64,000 bases of DNA from Clostridia bacterium (GCA_017467345.1 JAFTSI010000034.1:1-64000), one strand, 5' to 3'. Numbered from the stretch's first letter, positions 36,614 to 45,674 are shown. Program-made: numbers and translations. The notes: generated by a model from the sequence alone, not told the origin.

Positions 36614-37904
36614 AGTTATTCTCCTGCGGTATTTCTTGCAATTTGCCGTCTATTGGCAAACTGGTATCATCATTTTTATATAGCATTTTTAATACGATAG
36701 GTGCTAATAACGAACTTACTAATACTAATAATACTACAACCACGCGATAGTCGGCAGGAAGTAAGCCACCTGTTATGCCCTTTTCGGCTACGATTAAGGC
36801 TACTTCGCCCCTTGCTATCATTCCTATTCCTATACGGAAACTATCTTTATTGCTAAACTTAAAGGCTTTTGCTATGCTACCACAGCCTATTATTTTTGCT
36901 AATATTGCCACGGCAACAAAGGCAAGGGCAAACCATAGCATACCAAGGTTAAAGCCGTCAAGTGTGATTTTTATGCCTATGCCTGCAAAGAATATGGGTG
37001 CAAATATTGTGTATGAGTTTACCGTTACTTTGCTATCTACATACTCTGCAGAGTTATGGTTTGTTGATAAAACTAAGCCTGCTACAAACGCGCCTGTGAT
37101 ATCGGCAACACCAAACACCTTTTCGGCTATAAACGCGTAAAGCATACATACTGCGATTGATAGAATAGGTATTCTACGGGTGTGTGGGGTTTTCTTTTCA
37201 ATATACTTAAATAGTTTTGATATGCCTATACCTGCACCGATTGCAAACACGAAAAATGCAAGTATCCATAAAACTGATATTATTGTTAAACCGTTTGGAT
37301 TAATAACATCTAAAACTGGCGAAGTTGATACCCCACCGTTTATAGACAAGGCTATTGCTAATACTATAATGCCTAAAACATCATCAATGATTGCGGCAGA
37401 TACTATTATAGTGCCTACCTTGGTTTGTAGTTTGCCAAGTTCCCTTAATACTTCTACGGTTATGCCTACGCTTGTAGCCGTCATTATAACGCCGATAAAA
37501 AGCCAAGTGAAAAAGCCTAATGAACGCAAGAATAAAAACCCTACTAATGTGCCAAGCCCAAGTGGAACAAGCACACCACCAAGCGCAATCAAAAAGGCTT
37601 TTGCGCCTGTGCTTTTAATATCTTCAAGTTTGGTTTCTAAACCTGCCGTGAACATAACAAATATTACGCCAACTTCGGCAAAGGCGCGCAAGTATGGGTT
37701 GTTGTTCATTGATATAGGTAGTATTAGTGCTTTACCTTCAATATCAAAAAACATTCCCCAAATTGCAGGGCCTATTAGTATGCCTGCTATGATAAAGCCC
37801 AAAACTTGTGGAAGGCCAAGTTTGCGCATTATTATTCCAAGTATTTTTGAAGTAAATAGTATTACGGCAAGTTGACATAAAAAGTCTACTACTTCTATTT
37901 GCAT
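36582..37904 (-). CDS. CPA2-type monovalent cation/H+ antiporter
   Basis: A 440-residue protein with about twelve membrane segments, like the KefB/NapA branch of cation:proton antiporters. The ion-binding region with paired aspartates is clear (SAAIIDDVLGIIVLAIAL near 170), as is DITGAFVAGLVL near 275. There is no C-terminal RCK/TrkA domain, only a short polar tail. Na+/H+ or K+/H+ exchange is expected; the ion cannot be read from the sequence. Confidence 0.85.
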   Translation of the reverse strand: MQIEVVDFLCQLAVILFTSKILGIIMRKLGLPQVLGFIIAGILIGPAIWGMFFDIEGKALILPISMNNNPYLRAFAEVGVIFVMFTAGLETKLEDIKSTGAKAFLIALGGVLVPLGLGTLVGFLFLRSLGFFTWLFIGVIMTATSVGITVEVLRELGKLQTKVGTIIVSAAIIDDVLGIIVLAIALSINGGVSTSPVLDVINPNGLTIISVLWILAFFVFAIGAGIGISKLFKYIEKKTPHTRRIPILSIAVCMLYAFIAEKVFGVADITGAFVAGLVLSTNHNSAEYVDSKVTVNSYTIFAPIFFAGIGIKITLDGFNLGMLWFALAFVAVAILAKIIGCGSIAKAFKFSNKDSFRIGIGMIARGEVALIVAEKGITGGLLPADYRVVVVLLVLVSSLLAPIVLKMLYKNDDTSLPIDGKLQEIPQENNCEQTTQSANI

Positions 37905-37931
37905 AATTTCCTCACTTTTTCCTATTTAGGC

Positions 37932-39197
37932 TTATTTCTTTTTGCGTTTACCTAATTCTTTCTTTGCTTTGGCTATGCGCTTTTCTTGTTCTGGGTCAAC
38001 CCACTCGCGCTCTTTAGCCATTTCGCGTGCTTTAACAAATTGTTCGTCGTTATAGTGTTCTTCTACATACTTTTCGTGGTCATCATAGATTGCCTTTTTG
38101 CTTTCGGCAAGTTTAGTTAAGTCATCACGATTGAAACTTGTTGGAAGTTCCATAACGGTAAGTTCTTCATCAGTAATAGGTTTAATTGGGCGAGTTGCAA
38201 AACTGCTTTGGCCAACAGTTTCAAGTTGTTCTCTATACTTTTTGATTGCACCTTCGTCTGACCCTTTTATCTTTTCATAAATACCCTTGTTGGTTTTTTC
38301 GCCTATTCTTTCGTTAATAGTTTGGTCGTATGCCCATTGGCAATAATCCGTCCATACCAACAAGAATAAAGACAAGCCAAATATTATAATTAAGCATAGC
38401 CCTATCGCCATAAAAAATCCACCAAGCATATACACTATAAAGGGTATTGCGCCAAGGGCAATAAAGAATATATTTTGTGGCAAAAAGCCTATTGCAAACA
38501 AGAAAGCATTGCGAAGCAAATGCATATATTTTAGTTTATAGGTTACGCACATTGAAACAATGTGTAGCATTACAATTGTAAAGAATACTAACAACACTAT
38601 TACCACAACTTTGCTTACGATAAGTAACCATCTAATTCCCGTGCCAAGTGCAAGCGCTTGGTTTGCAAATGAGATTGATACCAAGCCACTATACAAAAGT
38701 ATTGAATAGATTATTGAAGTGATTATTAGTTCTTTAGCGTTTTGTTTAATTCCACGCCAAAAATCGTTGGCAACAAAAACACCTTCTGTCCATACCATAT
38801 TCCTTATAACATACGCGCCACCTGCTAAACCGATTGATGCAATTAAGCACGCAATAGGTAAAAATAGGTATATGGTTACATTTACATTTGCAGTTATAGT
38901 TTCTGCGTAGCCTATAAAGTTGCCTGCGCTTTGATACCCTACACCAAATGGTTGAGTGTATGGGCACGCTACACCATAGTTAAATAGCGCGTTTGAACGG
39001 AAAAATATTAAGGCTATTACTGGTATGAAAAAGAGTAGCATTAAAATATTGATTATAAAGAGTTTGCTAAACCTACCCTTAAAAATATCCCAAAACAATT
39101 CCCATCTGTTTGATGGAAGTTGCGCCCTTGCATAGCCTTCGGCTTTTTCAGAGCCGATTACCATTTTGCTCATTAATCCTTGTTTTTGACCTGCCAT
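37932..39197 (-). CDS. DUF624/YesL-like membrane protein with long cytoplasmic tail
   Basis: A 421-residue protein with about six membrane segments between residues 45 and 290. The overall layout resembles YesL/DUF624 proteins, with a WDIFKGRFSKLF entry near 33. It ends in a charged tail of about 120 residues that finishes with lysine and arginine repeats. The function is unknown. It is the first gene after the promoter at 39270-39298 and leads the run to the 38-residue gene. Confidence 0.6.
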   Translation of the reverse strand: MAGQKQGLMSKMVIGSEKAEGYARAQLPSNRWELFWDIFKGRFSKLFIINILMLLFFIPVIALIFFRSNALFNYGVACPYTQPFGVGYQSAGNFIGYAETITANVNVTIYLFLPIACLIASIGLAGGAYVIRNMVWTEGVFVANDFWRGIKQNAKELIITSIIYSILLYSGLVSISFANQALALGTGIRWLLIVSKVVVIVLLVFFTIVMLHIVSMCVTYKLKYMHLLRNAFLFAIGFLPQNIFFIALGAIPFIVYMLGGFFMAIGLCLIIIFGLSLFLLVWTDYCQWAYDQTINERIGEKTNKGIYEKIKGSDEGAIKKYREQLETVGQSSFATRPIKPITDEELTVMELPTSFNRDDLTKLAESKKAIYDDHEKYVEEHYNDEQFVKAREMAKEREWVDPEQEKRIAKAKKELGKRKKK

Positions 39198-39269
39198 AAC
39201 ATATCACCTTTTCGGCATATCGCCGATTTATAATGTTTTTTCAAAAAAGGGAAAAACTTTCCCGTATAT

Positions 39270-39298
39270 ATAATATAATAAATTAAGATATTTTACAA
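39270..39298 (-). promoter_or_regulatory. Promoter for the DUF624-like gene and following operon
   Basis: TTGTAA (-35, 39293-39298) and TATTAT (-10, 39270-39275) with a 17-base spacer on the minus strand. The leader of about 65 bases contains a small GGGAAA/TTTCCC hairpin. The divergent asd promoter must lie on the other side, around 39340-39375, but its boxes are weak (TTGCTA, TACAAT). Confidence 0.6.
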
Positions 39299-39401
39299 AT
39301 AAAATGCGCGCATATTTGAAAAAAAACTTTACTTTTTATTTTGCTTTTGCTATCATTAGTATTAAATTACAATACTTTATTTTTAGGAGCAAAGTGGTAT
39401 T

Positions 39402-40421
39402 ATGAAAAAATACAATGTAGCAGTAGTTGGCGCAACCGGTATGGTTGGTGGTAAGTTCTTAGAAGTGCTTGCCGAAAAAAATCTTCCCGTTGAAAACTAT
39501 TATCTTTTTGCATCTGCAAAGTCTGCAGGCAAAGTGGTTGAGTTTATGGGTAAGCCCCACACCATTATTGAACTCAAAGAAGAAGAAATTGTTTCAAGAG
39601 ATATTGATATCGCTCTCTTTTCAGCAGGTGGCGATACCAGTTTGAAGTTCGCGCCTATTTTTGCTAAACACGGAACTTTAGTTATTGATAACTCAAGCGC
39701 TTGGCGTAGAGATGAAAATGTTCCACTTGTTGTGCCAGAATGCAACGCAAGTGATATTTTAAACCACAAAAACATTATTGCTAACCCAAACTGCTCTACT
39801 ATTCAAGCAGTTGTTGCATTAAAGCCATTACATCAAGCGTTTGGTATTAAAAGGGTAATTTACTCTACCTACCAAGCAGTTTCTGGCGCAGGTGTTAAAG
39901 GTTTTAACGACCTTAAAGGTGGAATATGTGGCGAAAAACCACAAAAGTTCCCCTACCCTATCTTTGGTAACTGCTTACCACACATTGATGTATTTATGGA
40001 TAACGGCTACACCAAAGAAGAAGACAAGATGATTTTTGAAACCAAAAAAATCTTGAACGACTGGGACATTAAGGTTACCGCTACTTGCGTGCGCGTTCCT
40101 GTTTACTATGGTCATAGCGAATCAATCAACATTGAATTCAACAAGCCCTGCACTTTAGAAGAAGTTAAGAAGGTGCTTGCTAATGCTGAAGGTGTGGTTA
40201 TTCAAGATGATGGTAAAAACAACATTTACCCTATGCCTATCACCGCAGAAAACAAGAACGAAGTGTTTATAGGTAGAATTCGTATGGACGACACCGTGCC
40301 TTACGGTGTAAACCTTTGGGTAGTTGCCGATAACATTAGAAAGGGTGCGGCTACCAACGCAGTTCAAATTGCTGAAAAGGCTATTGAACTTGGCGCAGTT
40401 AAAAACCAATATCAAGGCTAA
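39402..40421 (+). CDS. asd: Aspartate-semialdehyde dehydrogenase
   Basis: Asd reduces aspartyl phosphate to the semialdehyde, the branch point for lysine, threonine and methionine. The 339 residues begin VAVVGATGMVGGKFLEVL (NADP site) and contain ANPNCSTIQ, with the catalytic cysteine at 131, and a C-terminal VPVYYGHSESINIEF region with the active-site histidine. An AGGAG site precedes the start. It leads asd-dapA-dapB. I see no lysine riboswitch in the roughly 200-base upstream gap. Confidence 0.96.
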   Translation: MKKYNVAVVGATGMVGGKFLEVLAEKNLPVENYYLFASAKSAGKVVEFMGKPHTIIELKEEEIVSRDIDIALFSAGGDTSLKFAPIFAKHGTLVIDNSSAWRRDENVPLVVPECNASDILNHKNIIANPNCSTIQAVVALKPLHQAFGIKRVIYSTYQAVSGAGVKGFNDLKGGICGEKPQKFPYPIFGNCLPHIDVFMDNGYTKEEDKMIFETKKILNDWDIKVTATCVRVPVYYGHSESINIEFNKPCTLEEVKKVLANAEGVVIQDDGKNNIYPMPITAENKNEVFIGRIRMDDTVPYGVNLWVVADNIRKGAATNAVQIAEKAIELGAVKNQYQG

Positions 40422-40438
40422 TTTATTTGGAGTAGGTT

Positions 40439-41326
40439 ATGAACAAAGTTATTTTTAAGGGCACTTGTACCGCTATGATTACACCATTTACTGATGATGG
40501 CATTGATTTTAGCGCGTTTGAAAAACAAATTGAATACCAAATTAAAAACGGCATAGAGGCACTTTGCGTTTTAGGAACTACTGGCGAAGCGCCAACTATT
40601 ACCGAACAAGAATATGACGCAGTTGCAAAGTTCGCTTACGATAAGATTGCAGGGCGCGTTAAGTTTATTTTGGGCTCTGGCTCTAACTGCACTAAAAAGG
40701 CGATTGAAAAAAGTCAATTCGCTCAACAAGTTGGTGCAGACGGGCTTTTGGTAGTTACACCATACTACAACAAGTGCACTCAAAAAGGGCTTGTTAAATA
40801 TTATAACGATATTGCTAACAATGTTGATATTCCTATTCTTTGCTACAATGTTCCTGCAAGAACAGGCGTTAATATTTTGCCTGAAACTATGCAAGAAATT
40901 GCAGAACATAAAAATATAGGTGGTATTAAAGAAGCGTGTGGCAATATGGAACAAATTTGCGAAACTGCAAGGCGTATCCGTGGCAAAACTGCTCTTTATT
41001 CTGGCGACGATAATCTTAACCTTGCTATGCTTTCAATAGGTTCTATGGGGCTTATTTCGGTGGCAAGTAATGTTTGCCCCAAGGAAGTTGGTGATGTTGC
41101 TAAACTTTATTTTGCAGGCAAAAACGAAGATGCCACCATTTTACAAGAAAGATTACTTCCACTTATTGATGCTATGTTTACCGAAGTTAACCCTATCCCC
41201 GTTAAAAAGGCTTGTGAACTTATAGGGCTTGGAAAGGGTATTCTTCGCGCGCCACTTACCGAACTTGAACCACATCACGAAAAAGATATGGTTAGAATAC
41301 TCAAAGAGTTTGGGTTTAGCATTTAA
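40439..41326 (+). CDS. dapA: 4-hydroxy-tetrahydrodipicolinate synthase
   Basis: DapA condenses pyruvate with aspartate semialdehyde in the diaminopimelate/lysine pathway. The 295 residues have the Schiff-base lysine K164 in GGIKEACGN, Y136 in CYNVPARTG and the VLGTTGEAPT motif near 44. The gene lies 17 bases after asd and 11 bases before dapB. Confidence 0.97.
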   Translation: MNKVIFKGTCTAMITPFTDDGIDFSAFEKQIEYQIKNGIEALCVLGTTGEAPTITEQEYDAVAKFAYDKIAGRVKFILGSGSNCTKKAIEKSQFAQQVGADGLLVVTPYYNKCTQKGLVKYYNDIANNVDIPILCYNVPARTGVNILPETMQEIAEHKNIGGIKEACGNMEQICETARRIRGKTALYSGDDNLNLAMLSIGSMGLISVASNVCPKEVGDVAKLYFAGKNEDATILQERLLPLIDAMFTEVNPIPVKKACELIGLGKGILRAPLTELEPHHEKDMVRILKEFGFSI

Positions 41327-41337
41327 GGAGAACTATT

Positions 41338-42090
41338 ATGGTTAAAATATTAATCAATGGCGCGCTTGGCAGAATGGGCAGAAAGGTTGCCGAAGCAGTT
41401 GAATCTTTTAGCGACGCTACCGTTTTATGTGGCGTTGATGTTGTTGAAAAAGATTTAGGGTTTAAGGTTTACGATAGTTTTAGTAAAGTTACTGAAAAAC
41501 CTGATGTTATTATTGACTTCTCTTCCCCCGTTTGCACGCCTAATGTTTTAGAGTATGCTGTATCTAACGGTGTTCCTGCCGTGCTTTGTTCTACGGGATA
41601 TACCGCAGAAGATATTGAAAAAATTAATGATGCAAGCAAAAAGGTTGCTATATTCCGTTCGGCAAATATGTCGCTTGGAGTAAACGCAATTATTTCGCTT
41701 GTTAAGAGCGCGGCTAAAATACTTTACGGATTTGATATTGAAATTATTGAAAAGCACCACAACCAAAAGGTTGACGCGCCAAGTGGAACGGCGCTTATGC
41801 TTGCCGACGGGATTAAAGAAGTGCAACAAGAAAAGTATTACACTTATGGTAGGCAAGGAAAGGTTGGCAAGCGCGATACTAATGAAATAGGTATTCACGC
41901 AGTTCGTGGTGGAAACATTGTTGGTGAACACGAAGTGTTGTTTGCTGGTGAAAATGAAACGGTTAGTATCACCCACACGGCTACCGATAGAAGTGTGTTC
42001 GCTTTCGGGGCTGTTAAGGCTGGTATTTATATTGCAAACAAGGGCGCAGGTCTATATGATATGGACGGGCTCATTAAAGAATTAAAATGA
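41338..42090 (+). CDS. dapB: 4-hydroxy-tetrahydrodipicolinate reductase
   Basis: DapB reduces the DapA product with NAD(P)H. The 250 residues have the nucleotide-binding start INGALGRMGRKVAEAV, and the family signature EKHHNQKVDAPSGTAL near 141 with the catalytic histidine and lysine. The stop TGA overlaps the next ATG (ATGA). With asd and dapA it supplies diaminopimelate for the cell wall. Confidence 0.97.
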   Translation: MVKILINGALGRMGRKVAEAVESFSDATVLCGVDVVEKDLGFKVYDSFSKVTEKPDVIIDFSSPVCTPNVLEYAVSNGVPAVLCSTGYTAEDIEKINDASKKVAIFRSANMSLGVNAIISLVKSAAKILYGFDIEIIEKHHNQKVDAPSGTALMLADGIKEVQQEKYYTYGRQGKVGKRDTNEIGIHAVRGGNIVGEHEVLFAGENETVSITHTATDRSVFAFGAVKAGIYIANKGAGLYDMDGLIKELK

Positions 42091-42752
42091 TTAGTGAAAA
42101 CCTTAACGCCATTTTTAAGGAAATAGAAAATGGTAACAATTTAGGCGAAAAGATAAACCTTATAGGCGCATCTAAAATGAACGACGCTGAAACTATAAAC
42201 CGTGCCATTGAGTGCGGGCTTAAAATTGTTGCCGAAAACAGAGTGCAAGAGTTTTTGCAAAAGGTGGATTTCGTTAAAAACGCGCGTTGGCATTTTATAG
42301 GGCATTTACAAACCAACAAGGTTAAATATTTAGTTGGAAAGGTTGATGTTATTCACTCTGTTGATAGCATTAAACTTGCCGAAGAAATTAGCAAGGTTGC
42401 CACAAAAAAAGGTATTATACAAAAGGTGCTTTGCGAAGTTAATATCGGTGGTGAACTTTCTAAAAGTGGAATAAGCCCTGAAAACGCCGAAGAAGTGGTT
42501 AAAGAAATTGCATTGCTTAAAGGTGTTAAGTGCGTGGGGCTTATGGCTATGCTCCCCCACTCTCAAGACCAAGAGTTGCTTAAAAAATTGTGCTTGCAAA
42601 TGCGCGCAATTTATGATAAACTTAAAGGTGATGGGTTTGAGTTTGAGTATCTTTCGGTAGGTATGTCAAACGATTACAAAATCGCTATTCAAAACGGAAG
42701 TAATACTATTAGAATAGGTAGCGCAATTTTTGGCGCAAGAAACTATTTATAA
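42087..42752 (+). CDS. yggS: YggS/PLPBP pyridoxal-phosphate-binding protein
   Basis: YggS is a PLP-binding protein of vitamin B6 and amino acid homeostasis with no known catalysis. The PLP lysine is in LIGASKMNDAETI near 30, followed by ENRVQEF and WHFIGHLQTNKVKYL near 72. The 221-residue length is typical. In Gram-positives it often sits beside sepF and division genes, as here. Confidence 0.93.
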   Translation: MISENLNAIFKEIENGNNLGEKINLIGASKMNDAETINRAIECGLKIVAENRVQEFLQKVDFVKNARWHFIGHLQTNKVKYLVGKVDVIHSVDSIKLAEEISKVATKKGIIQKVLCEVNIGGELSKSGISPENAEEVVKEIALLKGVKCVGLMAMLPHSQDQELLKKLCLQMRAIYDKLKGDGFEFEYLSVGMSNDYKIAIQNGSNTIRIGSAIFGARNYL

Positions 42753-42763
42753 GGAAAAACAAA

Positions 42764-43099
42764 ATGGGATTATTTGATATTTTCGGCAGAGATAGAAACA
42801 ATAAAACTGAACAACGCGCTTCTTACGATAAGTCGTTTGGTGCGCCCGTGCAAAGTGGCAACGGTGGGCCTATTCATGTTGCATACCCAAAATCGTATGA
42901 AGATGTGCAAGGCATTATTGACTTTTTGAAAAATGGAACTAATGCAGTTGTTCACTTAAACGAATTAAAAACGGAAACTGCTATTCGTATTTTAGATATG
43001 TTATCTGGTGCAATTTACGCGCTTGGTGGTGGCGTTTACGAAATACAAACAAATGTGTTTATGTTCTCTCCCTCGGGCGTTATAGTAAACAATAAATAG
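42764..43099 (+). CDS. sepF: SepF cell-division protein
   Basis: SepF binds FtsZ and the membrane and stabilises the Z-ring in Gram-positives. The 111-residue protein has a short N-terminal amphipathic start (MGLFDIFGRD), a linker and the conserved domain IHVAYPKSYEDVQGIIDFLKNG...LDMLSGAIYALGG. The yggS-sepF order is a common division-cluster pair. Its stop is followed by the terminator at 43116-43143. Confidence 0.94.
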   Translation: MGLFDIFGRDRNNKTEQRASYDKSFGAPVQSGNGGPIHVAYPKSYEDVQGIIDFLKNGTNAVVHLNELKTETAIRILDMLSGAIYALGGGVYEIQTNVFMFSPSGVIVNNK

Positions 43100-43115
43100 T
43101 TTTAATAAAAAAATT

Positions 43116-43143
43116 AAAGCGTTGCGAAAATTCGCAACGCTTT
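43116..43143. terminator. Bidirectional terminator between sepF and the NhaD-type gene
   Basis: Thirteen-base arms (AAAGCGTTGCGAA and its complement) enclose 2 bases, with T tracts on both strands. It ends the asd-to-sepF operon and the convergent transporter gene. Confidence 0.88.
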
Positions 43144-43161
43144 TTTTGTTTTGATTTATTT

Positions 43162-44496
43162 TTATAAGCCCCAAACAAGCCATATAAAGCCGTAGCCACC
43201 TAAAACTGCTACAAGTGTAAAAGGAATACCTATCTTAAAGAAATCGCTTGCTTTTACCTTAAAGCCTTCTTTATTGAGCATACCGATTGCAACTACATTT
43301 GCCGAAGCACCAACTGGGGTTATGTTGCCACCAAGGGTTGCACCTGAAAGTAAGCCAAAGCATAGCAAGGTGTTTATTTCTGGCGATACTGCAAGGCCTG
43401 CTATTACAGGTAGCATTGTTGCTACATATGGTATGTTGTCAATAAAGGCAGAAATTAGAACAGAGCCAAACACTATTAAGGTGTATAGCAAGAAGATGTT
43501 GCTTTCGCCTATCGCGCCAAAGAAACTGCTTATATCTGCGATTATTCCAACATTTTCTACCGCTTGGATTATTACGAATAAGAATACCAAGAAGAATACT
43601 GTTTGATAGTCAATAGTGTTAAGCGCGTTCTTTAAGGCTTTACCTTTTGTGCCTATAAAATCGCCCGTTTCGGTTTGGATTTTTTTAGATGTTAATACAT
43701 GGTGCAATAAACATACCAAGCCAAAGAACATACACACTAACCCGTTGATATGGTTTGCTATAAAGCCTTCTGGAATAGATATAAATGAGCAAACTACAAG
43801 GCAAGCTACATTTGCTAATAGCATTATAGTTGGGAATATGGTGGTAACCGTAATAGGTTCTCTTAAATACTCAAAGCGCTTGTTATGTTTTCTAAATATG
43901 AAAATTAGAACGGGAACGGTTAAGAGTGCCCCTATCTCTACTGCAAAGAATATTGAGGGCTTGCCGTTCATAAAGAAGAAGTCCATAAAACTCATATTGA
44001 GTTCGCCTGCAAGCATTACTGAAGTGGTATCGCCAACAAGTGTTGCCGCGCCTTGCAAGTTGCTTGATACTGCTATACTTATCAATACTGGTATGGGCGA
44101 AACGCCTGTTTTTTTGGCGATTGCAAGCCCTATTGGCGCAAGCATTAATACCGTTGCCACATTATCAACAAAGGCTGAAATTATTCCACTTAAAATGGAA
44201 AGCAACACGAATATCCACATTACATTTGGAACTTTTGATATTATTTTATCGGCAAGTTTGTTTGGCATACCTGATTCGCTAAACATTCCTACCGTTAGCA
44301 TAATACCTACAAGCATCATAACAACATTGTAGTTGATTGCGTTAGAAAATGGTTCGTGCCAAAGCATATCACCCGAAATTGCGCACGCTACCGAAAGGAT
44401 TAGCGCAGTAATACCCGTTAGCATTGCTTTGCGTTTTGGAAATGCGATTATTAAAACATAGGTTAAAATAAAGGCAATTAAAACGAAGATTTTCAT
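43162..44496 (-). CDS. ArsB/NhaD-type ion transporter
   Basis: A 444-residue membrane protein with about eleven to twelve segments. Two conserved repeats, FVDNVATVLMLAPIG (near 110) and FIDNIPYVATMLP (near 355), and the SSNLQGAATLVGDTTSVML stretch near 148 place it in the ArsB/NhaD ion-transporter superfamily. The family covers Na+/H+ exchange, arsenite export and related anion transport. The preceding riboswitch-like leader raises the possibility of a metal-linked role. It follows the ldh-like gene in the same direction. Confidence 0.8.
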   Translation of the reverse strand: MKIFVLIAFILTYVLIIAFPKRKAMLTGITALILSVACAISGDMLWHEPFSNAINYNVVMMLVGIMLTVGMFSESGMPNKLADKIISKVPNVMWIFVLLSILSGIISAFVDNVATVLMLAPIGLAIAKKTGVSPIPVLISIAVSSNLQGAATLVGDTTSVMLAGELNMSFMDFFFMNGKPSIFFAVEIGALLTVPVLIFIFRKHNKRFEYLREPITVTTIFPTIMLLANVACLVVCSFISIPEGFIANHINGLVCMFFGLVCLLHHVLTSKKIQTETGDFIGTKGKALKNALNTIDYQTVFFLVFLFVIIQAVENVGIIADISSFFGAIGESNIFLLYTLIVFGSVLISAFIDNIPYVATMLPVIAGLAVSPEINTLLCFGLLSGATLGGNITPVGASANVVAIGMLNKEGFKVKASDFFKIGIPFTLVAVLGGYGFIWLVWGL

Positions 44497-44520
44497 ATTT
44501 ATCTCCTTAAATAAAAAACA

Positions 44521-44554
44521 GACTTTTACCGCAATATGTATTACGGTAAAAGTC
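44521..44554 (-). terminator. Intrinsic terminator in the transporter leader
   Basis: A perfect 11-bp inverted repeat (GACTTTTACCG and its complement) encloses 12 bases. On the minus strand it is followed by TGTTTTTTATTT, 24 bases before the transporter start. It directly abuts the last helix of the upstream structured RNA and so looks like an expression platform. Confidence 0.8.
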
Positions 44555-44660
44555 TTGTTAAAACCATATTAGGTTTTTGCAAAACCGAGAAGTTAATTCT
44601 GTATTGACGGCTTTGCAAACGCCTTGTTAAAGGCGCAAACTACTCCCTTTTACAATTAAA
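44555..44660 (-). ncRNA. Structured leader RNA, yybP-ykoY (Mn2+) riboswitch-like
   Basis: In the roughly 170-base gap before the transporter gene the RNA reads AAAAGGGAGUAG, then a 6-bp hairpin (CGCCUU-UAAC-AAGGCG), then CCGUCAAUACAG in the loop of a second stem (AAAGCCG/CGGUUUU), then a third hairpin. The outer helix pairs UUGUAAAA (complement of 44648-44655) with UUUUAACAA (complement of 44555-44563). GGGGAGUAG and CGUCA-AUAC are remembered hallmarks of the yybP-ykoY manganese class; this one has three G in place of four. The terminator follows directly. The GUAAAAG at the start of the outer helix could alternatively pair with CUUUUAC in the terminator. The class assignment is tentative. 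Confidence 0.5.
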
Positions 44661-44674
44661 GAGTGGTTAGATTA

Positions 44675-45637
44675 TTATTTTCTAATTTCAAGTGCTTCGT
44701 AAGTTGCGTCAAGAGAGGCAATCTTTTCGGCAAAGAGTTTTTGTTCTTCTTCGGTTAATGGAAGTTCAACGATTTTCTTAAAGCCGTTGCCACCAACTAC
44801 GCAAGGAACACCCATACAGAGATTGTTTGCACCATATTCGCCGTTTAATACGGTTGATAATGGTAAAATGGTGTCGGTATCAGCGCAGATTGCTTTGATG
44901 AGTTGAACGGTTGATGCTGCAATTGCATAGAAGGTTGCGCCCTTTGCTGCGATAACCTTTGCGCCTGCTTTTACCATACCGGTATAAATATTTTCAAGTT
45001 CATCATTTAATACGCTTTCTTCAACACCCATAAAGCGCTTTGCGTATTCTTTAACAGGTAAACCACTAATGGTGCATAAACTCCATGGGCTCATACAAGC
45101 ATCACCGTGTTCGCCAAGAACAAATGAGTTTACATTGTGAACATCTACCCCACAGTAATCTGCAACCGATTTAGATAAACGGTTAGAGTCAAGAAGTGTG
45201 CCCGTGCCGATTACTTGGTTTACGGGTAAACCTGTGCATTTGATTGTTGCATAGGTTAATACATCTACTGGGTTAGAAACGATAACATAAATTGCGTTAG
45301 GTGCAATTTTTGCTACATTTGGCATTACTGATTGAAGTATGCCGATATTGATTTTAGCAAGGTCAAGCCTTGTTTGACCGGGCTTTCTTGCCATACCGAA
45401 GGTTACTACTACGATATCGCTTCCTGCAACATCTTCATATTCGCCGTTCCATACTTTTACTGATGGAACACTTGCTGCACATTGAGTTAAGTCAAGTGCT
45501 TCGCCTTCTGCTTTTGCCTTATTTATATCTACCAAAACTATTTCAGAGCATACGCCTTGATTTACCAAAGTGTAGGCGATTGTTGCGCCAACATTGCCTG
45601 TGCCAAGTATAGATATTTTTCTTTTCTTTTGAACCAT
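44675..45637 (-). CDS. ldh: LDH/MDH-family dehydrogenase, L-lactate dehydrogenase-like with MDH-type specificity loop
   Basis: A 320-residue NAD-dependent 2-hydroxyacid dehydrogenase of the lactate/malate family. It has the NAD motif ILGTGNVGATIAYTL, the catalytic EHGD histidine (FVLGEHGDACMSPWS) and the LDH-like WS after it. In the specificity loop it reads MARKPGQTR: the residue equivalent to Gln102 of lactate dehydrogenases is Arg84, the residue of malate dehydrogenases (codon AGA, 45386-45388). The substrate is therefore uncertain between pyruvate and oxaloacetate. It has its own promoter and no terminator before the riboswitch-like leader. Confidence 0.85.
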   Translation of the reverse strand: MVQKKRKISILGTGNVGATIAYTLVNQGVCSEIVLVDINKAKAEGEALDLTQCAASVPSVKVWNGEYEDVAGSDIVVVTFGMARKPGQTRLDLAKINIGILQSVMPNVAKIAPNAIYVIVSNPVDVLTYATIKCTGLPVNQVIGTGTLLDSNRLSKSVADYCGVDVHNVNSFVLGEHGDACMSPWSLCTISGLPVKEYAKRFMGVEESVLNDELENIYTGMVKAGAKVIAAKGATFYAIAASTVQLIKAICADTDTILPLSTVLNGEYGANNLCMGVPCVVGGNGFKKIVELPLTEEEQKLFAEKIASLDATYEALEIRK

Positions 45638-45674
45638 ATTGCCGATTCTCTCCTATGATAAAATCTATACCTAA

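Noticed and set aside
37180..37875. Long open frame antisense to the cation/H+ antiporter
   Set aside because: It is a shadow of the hydrophobic codons of the real gene, with no ribosome binding site or family resemblance.
39198..39401. Lysine riboswitch before asd
   Set aside because: The gap is AT-rich with no GC-rich multi-helix structure; only promoter-like sequences and a small hairpin are seen.
43616..44332. Long open frame antisense to the NhaD-type transporter
   Set aside because: It mirrors the transporter codons and has no start signal or recognisable motif.
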